A stretch of DNA of 64,000 bases from Marinilongibacter aquaticus (GTDB taxonomy: Bacteria; Bacteroidota; Bacteroidia; Cytophagales; Spirosomataceae), in assembly GCF_020149935.1 (NCBI RefSeq), contig NZ_CP083757.1, positions 1,116,001-1,180,000 on the forward strand. The letters run 5' to 3'. This document shows, piece after piece, positions 45,986-54,752 of this stretch (its first letter is position 1; each line of letters opens with the position of its first letter). The notes below the pieces were generated by a model, which was given only the letters and a program-made list of their open reading frames with translations, ran no database searches and was not told the DNA's origin. Position numbers and translations under genes: made by a program.

Positions 45986-46228
45986 GTGGCAGGTAAATTA
46001 ATTTCAATTACTCGAAGATGTGAACGCGGTGCTTTGATCAGATGGAATGACTATAGCAATAAACTACCGGTTAGTTGTGGGCAGGAAATTGATCATATCA
46101 TCCATGGTTCAAAAGGAGGTATGGATATCCTGAATAGCCTTCGAACTCTGCCTTTGCAAAATAATGTAGCCAAAGGTTGGAGGTTTCCTACAGACCGGGA
46201 AAACTTTTCAGTTATAACCGGATATTAA
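45986..46228 (+). CDS. HNH-like endonuclease fragment
   Basis: The 80-residue frame contains EIDHIIHGSKGGMDILNSLR then TLPLQNNVAKGW. This follows the E-(I/V)-D-H-I-x-P-x-S-K-G-G...N-L...N-x-x-K-x pattern of small HNH proteins. The start is uncertain and the expected proline after DHI is histidine, so it may be degenerate. Confidence 0.5.
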   Translation: MAGKLISITRRCERGALIRWNDYSNKLPVSCGQEIDHIIHGSKGGMDILNSLRTLPLQNNVAKGWRFPTDRENFSVITGY

Positions 46229-46297
46229 ATACTCCCATTGGACCAGGTCTGATCTAGATCGTATGAATATGAATTGCCCCTCCCCCCAAACCCTGTA

Positions 46298-46410
46298 CCG
46301 CCCACGAGTTCCGAGTGAAAGGGCGGCAAGATGCGGCGTCCCCGACGCCCGGTTGTTCAACAACCGTTCATCTTGCCGTTTGCAGGAACGTGGCAAACTG
46401 CCCGTACGGG
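46298..46410 (-). terminator. Nested hairpin cluster at the 3' end of the SusD gene
   Basis: Outer arms CGGCAAGATG (46324-46333) and CATCTTGCCG (46369-46378) enclose two inner hairpins, GGCGTC/GACGCC (46335-46349) and CGGTTG/CAACCG (46350-46366), forming a three-way junction. Next to it lie GTTTGC/GCAAAC (46378-46398) and the palindrome CCCGTACGGG (46401-46410). CCGCCC (46298-46303) can compete with the outer stem. It begins 13 bases past the SusD stop. It may be a terminator or a structured 3' RNA. Confidence 0.55.
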
Positions 46411-46422
46411 ACCGGCCTTCCG

Positions 46423-47772
46423 TCATCTCGGGTTCTGCTCCATTCCCGTCTGCCGGATGACACTTTCGGGAATGGGAAAGACATAGCGGTCGTCTCCCGG
46501 TGGCAGCACGTACTCCCTGCCGTCCACCGCCCTCTTCAGGGTCACGGCAAACCTGGGTTCCTTATTGAGCCTTTTCAAATCCGCCCACCGAATTCCCCTA
46601 AATGCCAGTTCCTTTCTCCGCTCGGTAAGAATCAGGGCCAGAACCTTATCACTGCCGGCACTGATGGTGGCAAAGTCCCCTTTCTTCCAGCGTGAGGCCA
46701 GCAGGGCATTCAGGACCTGCAGGGCCTCCAGAGTTTGGTCCATGCGTGCCAAACATTCGGCTTCGATCAGATACAGTTCGCTGACCGAAAGGCCGCCGAA
46801 CAGCACCGGGGTGCCGTCGAAACTTCCCCTGAAGCTGTGGGTGCCGTCAGGGTTCTGCTGAAAATAGAGCTGTTTTCTCAGGTCACCTTCGGAGTATAAA
46901 TCCATCAAGCCCGAGTCGACCTTCATGGTCGGCGGGTAGAGGATGCCGGGTGTGGCGATCAGCGTATGCAGCAGGACTTCCTGATTGTAGCGGGCAAAAG
47001 GAAAGGGCTCCGAGGCGTCCAGGGTGTTGAAGTCCAGCAGCTGGTGGGGATACTCCAGGGCATCCCGGGCATGGCCAAGGGCCTGTTCATACTGACCCAT
47101 GCTTAAATGAATCCTCGCCAGAAGGGCCAGCCCCGCCTTCCGGGTGGGCATTGTTTTCAGGGCCGCGGTTTCGGGAAGCAGCGGCAGGGCCTGCCGCATG
47201 TCGTCCAGGATCTGTTCGTAGCACTGCCGGAGGCTGGCACGGGTTGAGGGAATATTCAGATCAGGATCAAGCCTCAGGGCCACGCCGGGCTCTGTTTCAG
47301 CGGTGGCCCCGTCCCATGCCCCCGCAAACTCGACGAGCAGGTGATAAAATGTGTAGGAGCGGAAAAACAGGGCCGTGGCCCTTACCTGGTCCGCCTCCTG
47401 CTCTTGGCCGGTGATCTGCCCTTGCTGAAGGGCCTTCAGGATCACATTGCAGGTATAGACGGTGATGTACGGAACCGACCATTCATTGCGTTCGCTCTCA
47501 TTGAATATCTCCCCTTGCCAGATATAACTGTTTTTGACCGAAGGCTGGCCGATGGCCAGCCAGTCGGCCGTATTCAGATAAAAATCACCTGCGGCCACTT
47601 CCGGGGCTCCGGGATAAGAAGTATTGAACACATAGGTATTGTTCAGCAGGGCCCGGGCGTCCTGAAGACTGGAGGGCACCACCAGGGTTTTATCGGGTTT
47701 ACGGTCCAGAAAGCCCTCACAGGCAGTAAGACCTAGCAGTCCTAAAAGGAGTATCGCAATCGTATTTTTCAT
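46423..47772 (-). CDS. RagB/SusD-family outer-membrane nutrient-binding lipoprotein
   Basis: 449 residues. The lipoprotein signal is MKNTIAILLLGLLGLTACEG. TPR-like helices (ATALFFRSYTFYHLLVEFAG) precede the SusD C-terminal pattern LYLIEAECLARMDQTLEALQ, ILTERRKELAFRGIRWADLK and YVFPIPESVIRQTG. It should sit on the cell surface as the lid of the SusC transporter. The gene is notably GC-rich, as is the whole locus. It follows the SusC gene by 10 bases. Confidence 0.94.
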   Translation of the reverse strand: MKNTIAILLLGLLGLTACEGFLDRKPDKTLVVPSSLQDARALLNNTYVFNTSYPGAPEVAAGDFYLNTADWLAIGQPSVKNSYIWQGEIFNESERNEWSVPYITVYTCNVILKALQQGQITGQEQEADQVRATALFFRSYTFYHLLVEFAGAWDGATAETEPGVALRLDPDLNIPSTRASLRQCYEQILDDMRQALPLLPETAALKTMPTRKAGLALLARIHLSMGQYEQALGHARDALEYPHQLLDFNTLDASEPFPFARYNQEVLLHTLIATPGILYPPTMKVDSGLMDLYSEGDLRKQLYFQQNPDGTHSFRGSFDGTPVLFGGLSVSELYLIEAECLARMDQTLEALQVLNALLASRWKKGDFATISAGSDKVLALILTERRKELAFRGIRWADLKRLNKEPRFAVTLKRAVDGREYVLPPGDDRYVFPIPESVIRQTGMEQNPR

Positions 47773-47782
47773 GGGTCATTCT

Positions 47783-50700
47783 TTAGAAGGAGGCCTTTAG
47801 GCCCAGTGAAACGGTAAAGGGCAAAGGAAAGCCACCGTTATAGAAATCGGGATCAAGGCCCGATCTGTTGGCCCTGTAGATTATGCCCAGGTTATTGAGA
47901 TAGGTGTACAGCTGGATAGACCGTAGGGGGCCCTGCCGCCGCCGGGGCGGGCTGTAGCTCAGGTTGATGTCCTGGAAACGGATATGGTCCCCCCTTTCCA
48001 CCAGGGCCCCGCTTCCGGTATAGAACAGGTCCCGCAGCGAAGAATTGGGATAGGCCATCGAGGGCACGTCCGTGCGGGCCTCGTCCCCCGGCTTCTGCCA
48101 GCGGTCGGCGTAGTCCGGATGCCCCTGCCAGAGCGAAAACAGATTGTAATAGCTCAGTCCGCTGCGGCGGAAATAATATCCCCCTTTGTAGATCAGGTTG
48201 AAGGACAGCGACAAGTCCCTGAAAGAGAAGGTGTTCCGCAGGCTACCGAACAGCACAGGGACGGCAGAGCCGTGAAAGTGCAGGGTCCTGGGATTGTCGA
48301 ACAGTATTGCCGCATAATCCTGCGAGACCTCCCCGTCCAGGTAGCCCTGCGGGTTGCCGGTGGAGGCCTCGAGCCCCGCCCAGGCGAAGCTGTAGATGCC
48401 GTAGACCGGATTCCCCTCAAAAGGCGTGACCAGGTTGCCGAATCCCGTGTAGGCGTTGGCCGTGGCGGCCGGGAGCCGGTATCGGGTGAGCCTGTTGGCC
48501 GTAAGGTTGACAATCAGGTCGGACTGCCATTCAAGGGCACCTTTCAGGGGGTCCGAGTGGAGGACGACATCCAGACCGCTGCCCTTCATGTCGGCCACAT
48601 TGCCCTTGAATGCAAAACTGCCGGAAGGGGCCGTCACACCCGTGGTGGGGTCCACGGGGGCCTGGGCGATCAGATCCCGGCCCTTCCTCAGGTAAAAATC
48701 AAAGCTGCCACGCAGTACCGGGCCGGCCGTGGCAAAGTCAAGGCCCAGATTCAGCATACCCGACTTTTCCCAGCGGAGCTGTGGGTTGCCCGGGTTGCGG
48801 AGTACGGCATACTGCTGGCCGGTCTGATAGGCATTGGAATAATAGGCCAATGTGGGAAGGGCCGACAGGGTGTTGTCCACATTGCCGCTGTACCCATAGG
48901 TGAGCCTGAGTTTGAGCTCGGGGGGAAGATGGGCTCCGTAAAAATCCTCTTTGTCCACCTGCCAGCCCAGTCCTGCCGACCACAGGGGCACGCCCCTTTT
49001 ATTGGCCGCAAGGCCGAACAGGTTCGAGGCATCCTTACGGGCACTGACTGAAAGCAGGTACCGCTCGTCCAGCCCGTAACCTACATTGGCAAAAAGGGAG
49101 GTAAACCTCAGGGTCCGGTCGGCCAGCGATACCCCATCGGGAATACGCTGGTCTGCTCTCAGGTTCTGCCAGGTCGGCAGCATATCCCTCAGGTTGACGT
49201 TTTGGTAGGTGAGCAGGTCGTCCCGGTAACCATAAAGCCGCTGGCTTTGTGAGCGAAAGCTCCTGTCCCTGATCTCGGCCCCTGCAAGAGCGGTGATGCG
49301 GTGGACGGCCTTCCATTTGTGGGTATAGTTCAGCTGTGAGCGGGCAAGCCGGGAGAGCATTGCCGAGTGTGAGCCGTCAAGGATACCGCCCACCGGCAGG
49401 CCATACTGCACCAGGCCCTGCTTTACGGTGGAAAACTGGTTGATCAGGTTGCGGGCCAGATAGCTGTCCGCACCGGAATAGTTTCTGCCCTGTCCCTGCT
49501 GCAGTTCCCGCTGGTAGCTGAGCTCCAGGTTCAGCACGGGGCTGAACGCATAGGAAACCGAGCCCCTGATGCGTACATCGTGCTGGGTGCTGCTGCGGTC
49601 CGACAGCTGCAGTTCCTGTAAAGGGCGGTAGTGCCAGTCCAGCAGGCCGCTTTCCGAAAGGCCGTCAAGGTAGCCGAGCCGGTAATCCTTGGGGATGGCA
49701 AGGGGATTCCCTTCCGCGTCGGCCAGCTCGGCGTAAGGGTAAAGCGATTTGGAGCTGGGGAAAATGCCCGTACTTCCCGGGTTGTTGTTTTGGTTACTGA
49801 TTTGGGCGTAGTTCAGCCCTAGCCGCAGACTGAGTTTTTTTGTGGGCTTTAGGGTGTTTTCCGACCGTAGGGTAAAACGTTGCATATCGTTTCGTATCAG
49901 GGAGCTGAGGTTATTGTCCCAGCCTGCCGAGAGCAGGTAATGGTATGTGGCCGCTCCGCCGCTGTAGCTCAGGGCATATTGCCGGTTTAGGGAAGGGCGG
50001 TAAAAGTACTGCTCAAGGTCCTTACGCACGTCCTTTGCTTTAAGGTCCCGAATCCGGCCGGCGGCCCAGGCCCGACTCAGCTGCCCCTCGGCCTGCAGGG
50101 CCAAAAGCTCAACGACCGGAGTGACGACGGGTTTGGCCTGGTTTTCGAGGGTGGAATTATAAAATCCCTGTCCGAACAGGAAGCTTTCCACCTCGATAAA
50201 GTCGGCCGCGGCCATGAAGGGGGCATAGTACAGATCCGGTTCAGCTCCGAGGGTCAGGTTGGTGGTAATTTCCAGAAGGGGCTTTCGGTTCTTTTCGCCC
50301 TGACGGGTGGTGATGACGATCACACCGTTGGCCGCACGCACGCCCCAGATGGAGGCTGCCGAGGCATCTTTCAGGACGGTGATTTTTTCGATGTCGTTCG
50401 GGTTCAGGTTATTGATGTCCCCGTCGTAGGGGAAGCCGTCGACCACGGTCAGGGGGCTGGCATCGGCAAGGATGGTGCTGCGGCCACGGATGGACAGGGC
50501 TGAGCCTCCCGTCCTTCTGTCGAAATAAATTCCACTGACGCCTTCCAGCCTGCTGATCACGTCCGTGCTTACCCTACGGCCGAGGACCCCGGGGCCTATG
50601 CTTTCAAAGGAGCCCGTGGCTCTTTCTTTCGGTAGCTGCTCATATCCCGTAGAGACAAGGACCTCGTCCAATTCGACCGAGAGCAGGGCCATTTCAAGGC

Positions 50701-50977
50701 TGAGGGTATCGGCACCTGCGTTCAGCTGCAGCTCAAGGGGGGCGTAGCCCATGCGGGTGAAAAGAAAAGAGGCTGAAGGGCTGTCCAGCCGGAGGCTAAA
50801 GTATCCTTCAGGACTGCTGACGCCAAGCCGGCTGCCGGCCCTGATGTTGACCTGCCCCAGGGGCTGGCCGGCGGCCAGCAGCCGACCGTGATAGCTGTAG
50901 CCCTCCTGTGGGAAGGCCGGGTTCGTTCCAAGGGCCCAGAGGGCCAACAATAGATAGAAGTCTTTCATACGGTTCAT
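47783..50977 (-). CDS. SusC/RagA-family TonB-linked outer-membrane transporter
   Basis: 1064 residues. Signal peptide (MKDFYLLLALWALGTNPAFP), a carboxypeptidase-like regulatory domain (about 25-110), the plug domain with GVSGIYFDRRTGGSALSIRG and VLKDASAASIWGVRAANGVI then VITTRQG, and a long beta barrel ending in LPFTVSLGLKASF with a terminal aromatic residue. It imports an oligosaccharide, peptide or other complex ligand with the SusD lipoprotein. No polysaccharide-degrading enzyme is encoded nearby, so the substrate may not be a glycan. GC-rich, unlike flanking DNA. Confidence 0.95.
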   Translation of the reverse strand: MNRMKDFYLLLALWALGTNPAFPQEGYSYHGRLLAAGQPLGQVNIRAGSRLGVSSPEGYFSLRLDSPSASFLFTRMGYAPLELQLNAGADTLSLEMALLSVELDEVLVSTGYEQLPKERATGSFESIGPGVLGRRVSTDVISRLEGVSGIYFDRRTGGSALSIRGRSTILADASPLTVVDGFPYDGDINNLNPNDIEKITVLKDASAASIWGVRAANGVIVITTRQGEKNRKPLLEITTNLTLGAEPDLYYAPFMAAADFIEVESFLFGQGFYNSTLENQAKPVVTPVVELLALQAEGQLSRAWAAGRIRDLKAKDVRKDLEQYFYRPSLNRQYALSYSGGAATYHYLLSAGWDNNLSSLIRNDMQRFTLRSENTLKPTKKLSLRLGLNYAQISNQNNNPGSTGIFPSSKSLYPYAELADAEGNPLAIPKDYRLGYLDGLSESGLLDWHYRPLQELQLSDRSSTQHDVRIRGSVSYAFSPVLNLELSYQRELQQGQGRNYSGADSYLARNLINQFSTVKQGLVQYGLPVGGILDGSHSAMLSRLARSQLNYTHKWKAVHRITALAGAEIRDRSFRSQSQRLYGYRDDLLTYQNVNLRDMLPTWQNLRADQRIPDGVSLADRTLRFTSLFANVGYGLDERYLLSVSARKDASNLFGLAANKRGVPLWSAGLGWQVDKEDFYGAHLPPELKLRLTYGYSGNVDNTLSALPTLAYYSNAYQTGQQYAVLRNPGNPQLRWEKSGMLNLGLDFATAGPVLRGSFDFYLRKGRDLIAQAPVDPTTGVTAPSGSFAFKGNVADMKGSGLDVVLHSDPLKGALEWQSDLIVNLTANRLTRYRLPAATANAYTGFGNLVTPFEGNPVYGIYSFAWAGLEASTGNPQGYLDGEVSQDYAAILFDNPRTLHFHGSAVPVLFGSLRNTFSFRDLSLSFNLIYKGGYYFRRSGLSYYNLFSLWQGHPDYADRWQKPGDEARTDVPSMAYPNSSLRDLFYTGSGALVERGDHIRFQDINLSYSPPRRRQGPLRSIQLYTYLNNLGIIYRANRSGLDPDFYNGGFPLPFTVSLGLKASF

Positions 50978-50989
50978 GGTTTAAAATGC

Positions 50990-52267
50990 TTAAGGTTCGG
51001 CCCCCGCACCGTCGCGGATGACGAGCACCGGAAGTGTTCTTTTGACGGGCACGAGACGGAGCCCGTAGGCCCGGAGGGACTTTTCGAGCAGGTCAAAGCC
51101 TGCCCGTTCCATATTGGGCAGGCTCAGGTCGACGGGGGCCTTTAGGCCCGTGGAGTCGATCACGTACCGGGGCAGGTGATTGTTGAGGTACTCCGCCAGT
51201 ACGGTTATGGGCCGGTTCACGATCCGGATCCGGGAGGCCCGGGGGTCATAGATATTCGCCTCGGGTGCGGCACCGCTGCTGCCCAGGGGCCGGCCGGCCC
51301 TCAGCTCGTAACAGTCCACAGGGCGTTCTTCCATCCCGCCCCGCAGTCCCAGGTAGCGGTCCAGGTCGGCCAGCATGTGGGCCCTGATCCGGCCGGCCGT
51401 TTGGGGCGGGACGAGCAGTTCGTAACAATAGGTGTCTTCTTTTTCCATTGCTGCAAGGCTGCCCTTCTTGCCCTGCCGGACCGGGCCCGGGGGCTCACTG
51501 ACCTGTAGGACGATGCGGTTGGCAGGAAGGGAAAGGGCGGCCCCAAGGGCCATCCGGTAGAGCTCGGGCACGGTGCAGTTGATGGCAAAAATACGGGAAT
51601 GCAGGCCCGTGGCCCCCTCCCCCGGCACCGACTGCATGCGGTTCAGGCCCGCGATGGGGCCCGAGAGCAGGCTGTGGTATTTGACTTGAGAGCCGTCCCC
51701 TGCGTTGCCCTCCAGGAACAGCGGCCTGCGGTGGTCGAAGTCCGTCCGGTCGTCCTTGGTGGAAAGCCCCGCCCCGCCCCCGTCCAGCAGCTGCCCTACG
51801 GCCCGGCGGCTGACGGCCCCGCTGCCCGTGATCGCCGCCACCGCACCCCCGTGGATCCAGACGTAATGCGGGATATAGCGGTGCGGGAACCAGGCATTCA
51901 GCGAGTCGTTGGCGGCCACGGGGGGAAGGCCCAGCTTCCGCTTGGCCATAAAGGCCAGCGTCTTTTCCGGGGGGTCCGAGCTTACCGGGAGCACCAGCAG
52001 GCGGGGGCCGAACTCCCTTTGCAGGCTGTCCAGGCTGGACAGCGAACGGATGCAGGGGCCGCACCAGGTGGCCCAGAAGTCCAGCAGGATGAGCTGCCCA
52101 CCGTCCTCCCGAAGGCGGATGGACGGTTTGCCGCCCGCCACCTCCAGCGGCATCTGCCAGAAGGCGGGCGGTAGCCTGTCGCCCACTTTCAGGCCCTGCC
52201 CGCAGGCCGGAAGCACACGGGAAAGCCAAAGGCACAGCAGTGCCGCCACGCCGATTTTTGCGTTCAT
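50990..52267 (-). CDS. Exported TlpA-like thiol-disulfide protein with DUF3738-like C-terminus
   Basis: About 425 residues from the ATG at 52267 (MNAKIGVAALLCLWLSRVLP), which has a signal peptide. The thioredoxin domain (about 30-170) carries the active site W-C-G-P-C in LILLDFWATWCGPCIRSLSS. The C-terminal half (VLAEYLNNHLPRYVIDSTGL, GLRLVPVKRTLPVLVIRDGA) matches the soil-associated DUF3738 type. Such fusions accompany SusC/SusD pairs. It forms one operon with the two downstream transport genes; a redox or chaperone role in assembly is plausible. Confidence 0.85.
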   Translation of the reverse strand: MNAKIGVAALLCLWLSRVLPACGQGLKVGDRLPPAFWQMPLEVAGGKPSIRLREDGGQLILLDFWATWCGPCIRSLSSLDSLQREFGPRLLVLPVSSDPPEKTLAFMAKRKLGLPPVAANDSLNAWFPHRYIPHYVWIHGGAVAAITGSGAVSRRAVGQLLDGGGAGLSTKDDRTDFDHRRPLFLEGNAGDGSQVKYHSLLSGPIAGLNRMQSVPGEGATGLHSRIFAINCTVPELYRMALGAALSLPANRIVLQVSEPPGPVRQGKKGSLAAMEKEDTYCYELLVPPQTAGRIRAHMLADLDRYLGLRGGMEERPVDCYELRAGRPLGSSGAAPEANIYDPRASRIRIVNRPITVLAEYLNNHLPRYVIDSTGLKAPVDLSLPNMERAGFDLLEKSLRAYGLRLVPVKRTLPVLVIRDGAGAEP

Positions 52268-52810
52268 GATCTTTTGGTTTTTGCGATGGGGAAATAAATG
52301 TACGGGGTCACCGGGGCACGGGGCAGCGGACCGTCCGGCTATGAGCATGGACCGGGCCCGGAGCCCCGCCCGGTGACCTCACACGGGAGCCTTGATCAAA
52401 TTGCGGTAAAGCTCCTCCCGGCCGCACGGACGGCGGAGGGGCAATAGGGATAAAAGGGATAAACGCTCCATGCTCGTATCGGTTTACGAGTCTCGTGGCG
52501 GGAGGAATGACAATGCAGCACAGGGCCCTACCATACCGCACTGCAAGCTTCCGACGGCTTTCAGAGACGGTAGAATGGTAGTGCCCAAGTGTTACAGTGC
52601 CAATATTAGGCAAAATATCAACATGGGCGTTTAACTAACCATCTCGCTCTGATCAAATTTGTCGGAATCTGCTGTCGAGAATCTTTTATTAACGCTACAA
52701 ATAAAAAGGCCTTAGCCTTTGATAATCAATAACCAAATATAGAATTCTGATTTCATTAAAACAAATATTTTTCTTTAAAATGAACACAGAATTGATATTC
52801 CATTTGCAAA
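52268..52810. other. 540-base intergenic region with a composition change
   Basis: The first 350 bases are GC-rich like the SusCD locus and the last 180 are AT-rich. It contains the promoters of the TlpA-SusCD operon and of the XRE gene. I see no gene or strong palindrome. Confidence 0.5.
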
Positions 52811-53359
52811 ATGGAAGTATCATCGAAAAATGACAATCTACCGGAGATTGTGGGCAACAACCTGAGAAGCCTAAGAAAACAGGCCGGCCTCACTGTCGAA
52901 GGACTGACTTACGCACTGGGAATCTCCATAAGCTATACCCTTATGATCGAAAGAGGAGCAACGAACATTTCGGCAAAGTTGGCAGCACAGACGGCAAACT
53001 TCTTCGATATCCAGGTATCCCAACTTTATTCAGACAGAAAGATAACGTTGCGTTCGCCGCTTAAGATCGAACCCATTGCCAAATTCTACAAGGAAAATGA
53101 AAAGAATGCCAAGTTCTTCATCAACAGAAGAGGGGAATACAGTGTTGCCGCCTTCCTTCGCAACACCCTGATAGCCGACCCTTTCATGAGGGAGGGAAAG
53201 GAAGTTTCGGAGATCATCGAATACTGTTCCCGGACATACCACCGTGACATGAAAAGCCAGGAATTGTCAAGAGAACTGAGAAGGCTGCACCAAAAGGGAG
53301 TACTGTTCAGAAAGGACAAATTTGGAAACGGGGCCATATACCTGTATTCCACCCATTGA
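52811..53359 (+). CDS. XRE-family HTH regulator with a C-terminal winged-helix-like domain
   Basis: 182 residues. The HTH_3 domain is at about 15-75 (NLRSLRKQAGLTVEGLTYAL, SYTLMIERGATNISAKLAAQ). The C-terminal part (EYCSRTYHRDMKSQELSREL, RRLHQKGVLFRKDKFGNGAI) resembles a DNA-binding or partner-binding winged helix. It lies near a RadC-like gene, an association common in Bacteroidota mobile regions. Targets unknown. Confidence 0.82.
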   Translation: MEVSSKNDNLPEIVGNNLRSLRKQAGLTVEGLTYALGISISYTLMIERGATNISAKLAAQTANFFDIQVSQLYSDRKITLRSPLKIEPIAKFYKENEKNAKFFINRRGEYSVAAFLRNTLIADPFMREGKEVSEIIEYCSRTYHRDMKSQELSRELRRLHQKGVLFRKDKFGNGAIYLYSTH

Positions 53360-53442
53360 TTTGTCTTTTGGGTACCCGCACAGCCTTGACAACCGAACCC
53401 ACAGGAAAAGGGCCACGCAAGGACGTACCGGTACCCTCGGCC

Positions 53443-53907
53443 CTAATTCAGCAGGCCCTGGTCGCGGAAGGAGTAATGCCCCTCCGAGCTCAGGATAAGG
53501 GAGTCCAGCAGGCGGATGTCGAACAGTTCGGCCGCCTGTTCCAGCCGGCGGGCGAATTCCCTGTCCTCACGCGAGGGCTGCAGCCTGCCGCTGGGGTGGT
53601 TGTGGGCTATGGCCACCGCCCGGGCATTCGACAGCACCGCCGCCCTGATGATGTAGCGGAAGGGCACCAGGGACTGGTAAAGCCCCCCGGAGGAGATCCT
53701 GCTCACGCACAGCGGCTTCAGCTCGCTGTCCATGCACAGCACCCACACCTCCTCGTGGTCGTCCATGCAATCCGTGAAAAAGGGCCTGAAGGCCACATCC
53801 AGCCGCTGCGGGCTGTTCAGCGAGATCCGTGCCGTACCCCTTCGCACCGCACTCACCCTGAGTTCCATGAACTCCGTCGAAAACACCGTTGAATTGATCC
53901 TGTCCAT
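53443..53907 (-). CDS. RadC-like JAB-domain protein
   Basis: 154 residues. The JAMM metal motif appears as AIAHNHPSGRLQPSREDREF with the upstream glutamate in MDDHEEVWVLCMDSE. The N-terminal HhH region of full RadC is absent. These short RadC-like proteins (DUF2466) are usually carried on mobile elements; despite the name, a DNA repair role is not established. GC-rich, unlike the XRE gene. Confidence 0.88.
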   Translation of the reverse strand: MDRINSTVFSTEFMELRVSAVRRGTARISLNSPQRLDVAFRPFFTDCMDDHEEVWVLCMDSELKPLCVSRISSGGLYQSLVPFRYIIRAAVLSNARAVAIAHNHPSGRLQPSREDREFARRLEQAAELFDIRLLDSLILSSEGHYSFRDQGLLN

Positions 53908-54193
53908 ATCCGTACTGTTTTCCGCTCACCGGGCCACGGGGGGACGGAACGCGGAAAGAAAATCGGGAGGCTCCGCACGGCGGAAACCCTAATTTCTTTT
54001 GTCCGCCAACCCGTGGCCAATTTAGGGAAACAGTCGGACGGACAGGGAAAGGCCGGATCCCACCGCCGGGGAACGCGATCGGGGCGGCAAGGAAGAGAGA
54101 CCATTTCCGGCCAGGCCCTTAAACCGGGGCAAACCGCCCACACCATGGATCGAAACCCACGCACGAGACGGAACCTATCCAACCGTTGGAACA

Positions 54194-54415
54194 CTAGAGA
54201 TCATCCCCGGCAGCAATTTCCCAATCAGTAAGTTCGGACTTATATTCAATATCCTCGACCTCTTCCAGATTCGCGGCATGGATTTGCCCCTTGAGCATTC
54301 TTTCGCGTTCTGAAAGAAGAAGATCATTAATGAATCTGCTACGATTCTTACCCGCCTCTGTTACCAGAAAGCCAAAAGCATCCTGATCCAGTGATATGGT
54401 CATCCTGTGTGACAT
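54194..54415 (-). CDS. Ribbon-helix-helix antitoxin-like protein (orphan)
   Basis: 73 residues: MSHRMTISLDQDAFGFLVTE, AGKNRSRFINDLLLSERERM, then an acidic tail LTDWEIAAGDDL. It looks like a CopG/MazE-type antitoxin with N-terminal RHH and a C-terminal toxin-binding tail. A toxin gene would be expected directly downstream on the minus strand (below 54194), but nothing PemK- or RelE-like is visible there. Probably an orphan. Confidence 0.65.
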   Translation of the reverse strand: MSHRMTISLDQDAFGFLVTEAGKNRSRFINDLLLSERERMLKGQIHAANLEEVEDIEYKSELTDWEIAAGDDL

Positions 54416-54752
54416 GTTTTCATACTCCTTATATGATTAGAGTATCATACCATTTACATGATGTCAAATTGTCTCAGCAAGATCCAAGAGTAGGCACGTA
54501 CGCCTAATCCCGAACACATTATTAGCCATAATCCTTAACAAAAGAAAAACGACTTTCCAACATAGAAGTAATTAGAACAATATCTAACCTTGTGTTTGAA
54601 TTCCCCTTCTTGGAAGTATTAGTTAAGGCTTGACCATCCTAGAATTAAAGTTAAAAAACCAATGGCCCTGGCTTAACTTAATCCATTGGCTTATAATTAT
54701 TTGGTCCGTAAAAATAAGTATCTTGCAATTGACAAAACGAAAACGTGCCTGA
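54416..54752. other. Intergenic region upstream of SPARTA
   Basis: About 340 AT-rich bases. It must contain the SPARTA promoter and the antitoxin promoter. No clear regulatory palindrome or extra gene seen. Confidence 0.45.

Noticed and set aside
47984-49051. Plus-strand open frame of 355 codons antisense to the SusC gene
   Set aside because: It is a by-product of GC-rich codons in the opposite strand; composition is basic and proline/glycine-rich with no family match, while the minus-strand SusC reading is unambiguous.
51495-52235. Minus-strand 246-codon frame overlapping the TlpA-like gene in another phase
   Set aside because: Low-complexity proline, glycine and arginine content typical of a GC-rich shadow; the TlpA frame carries the WCGPC motif and signal peptide.
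53356-53892. Plus-strand 178-codon frame opposite the RadC-like gene
   Set aside because: Antisense to a clear JAMM-motif gene and without a recognisable domain.
53853-54194. A toxin gene paired with the RHH antitoxin
   Set aside because: The minus-strand frame there is arginine- and proline-rich, antisense or noncoding in style, and has no PemK or RelE motif.
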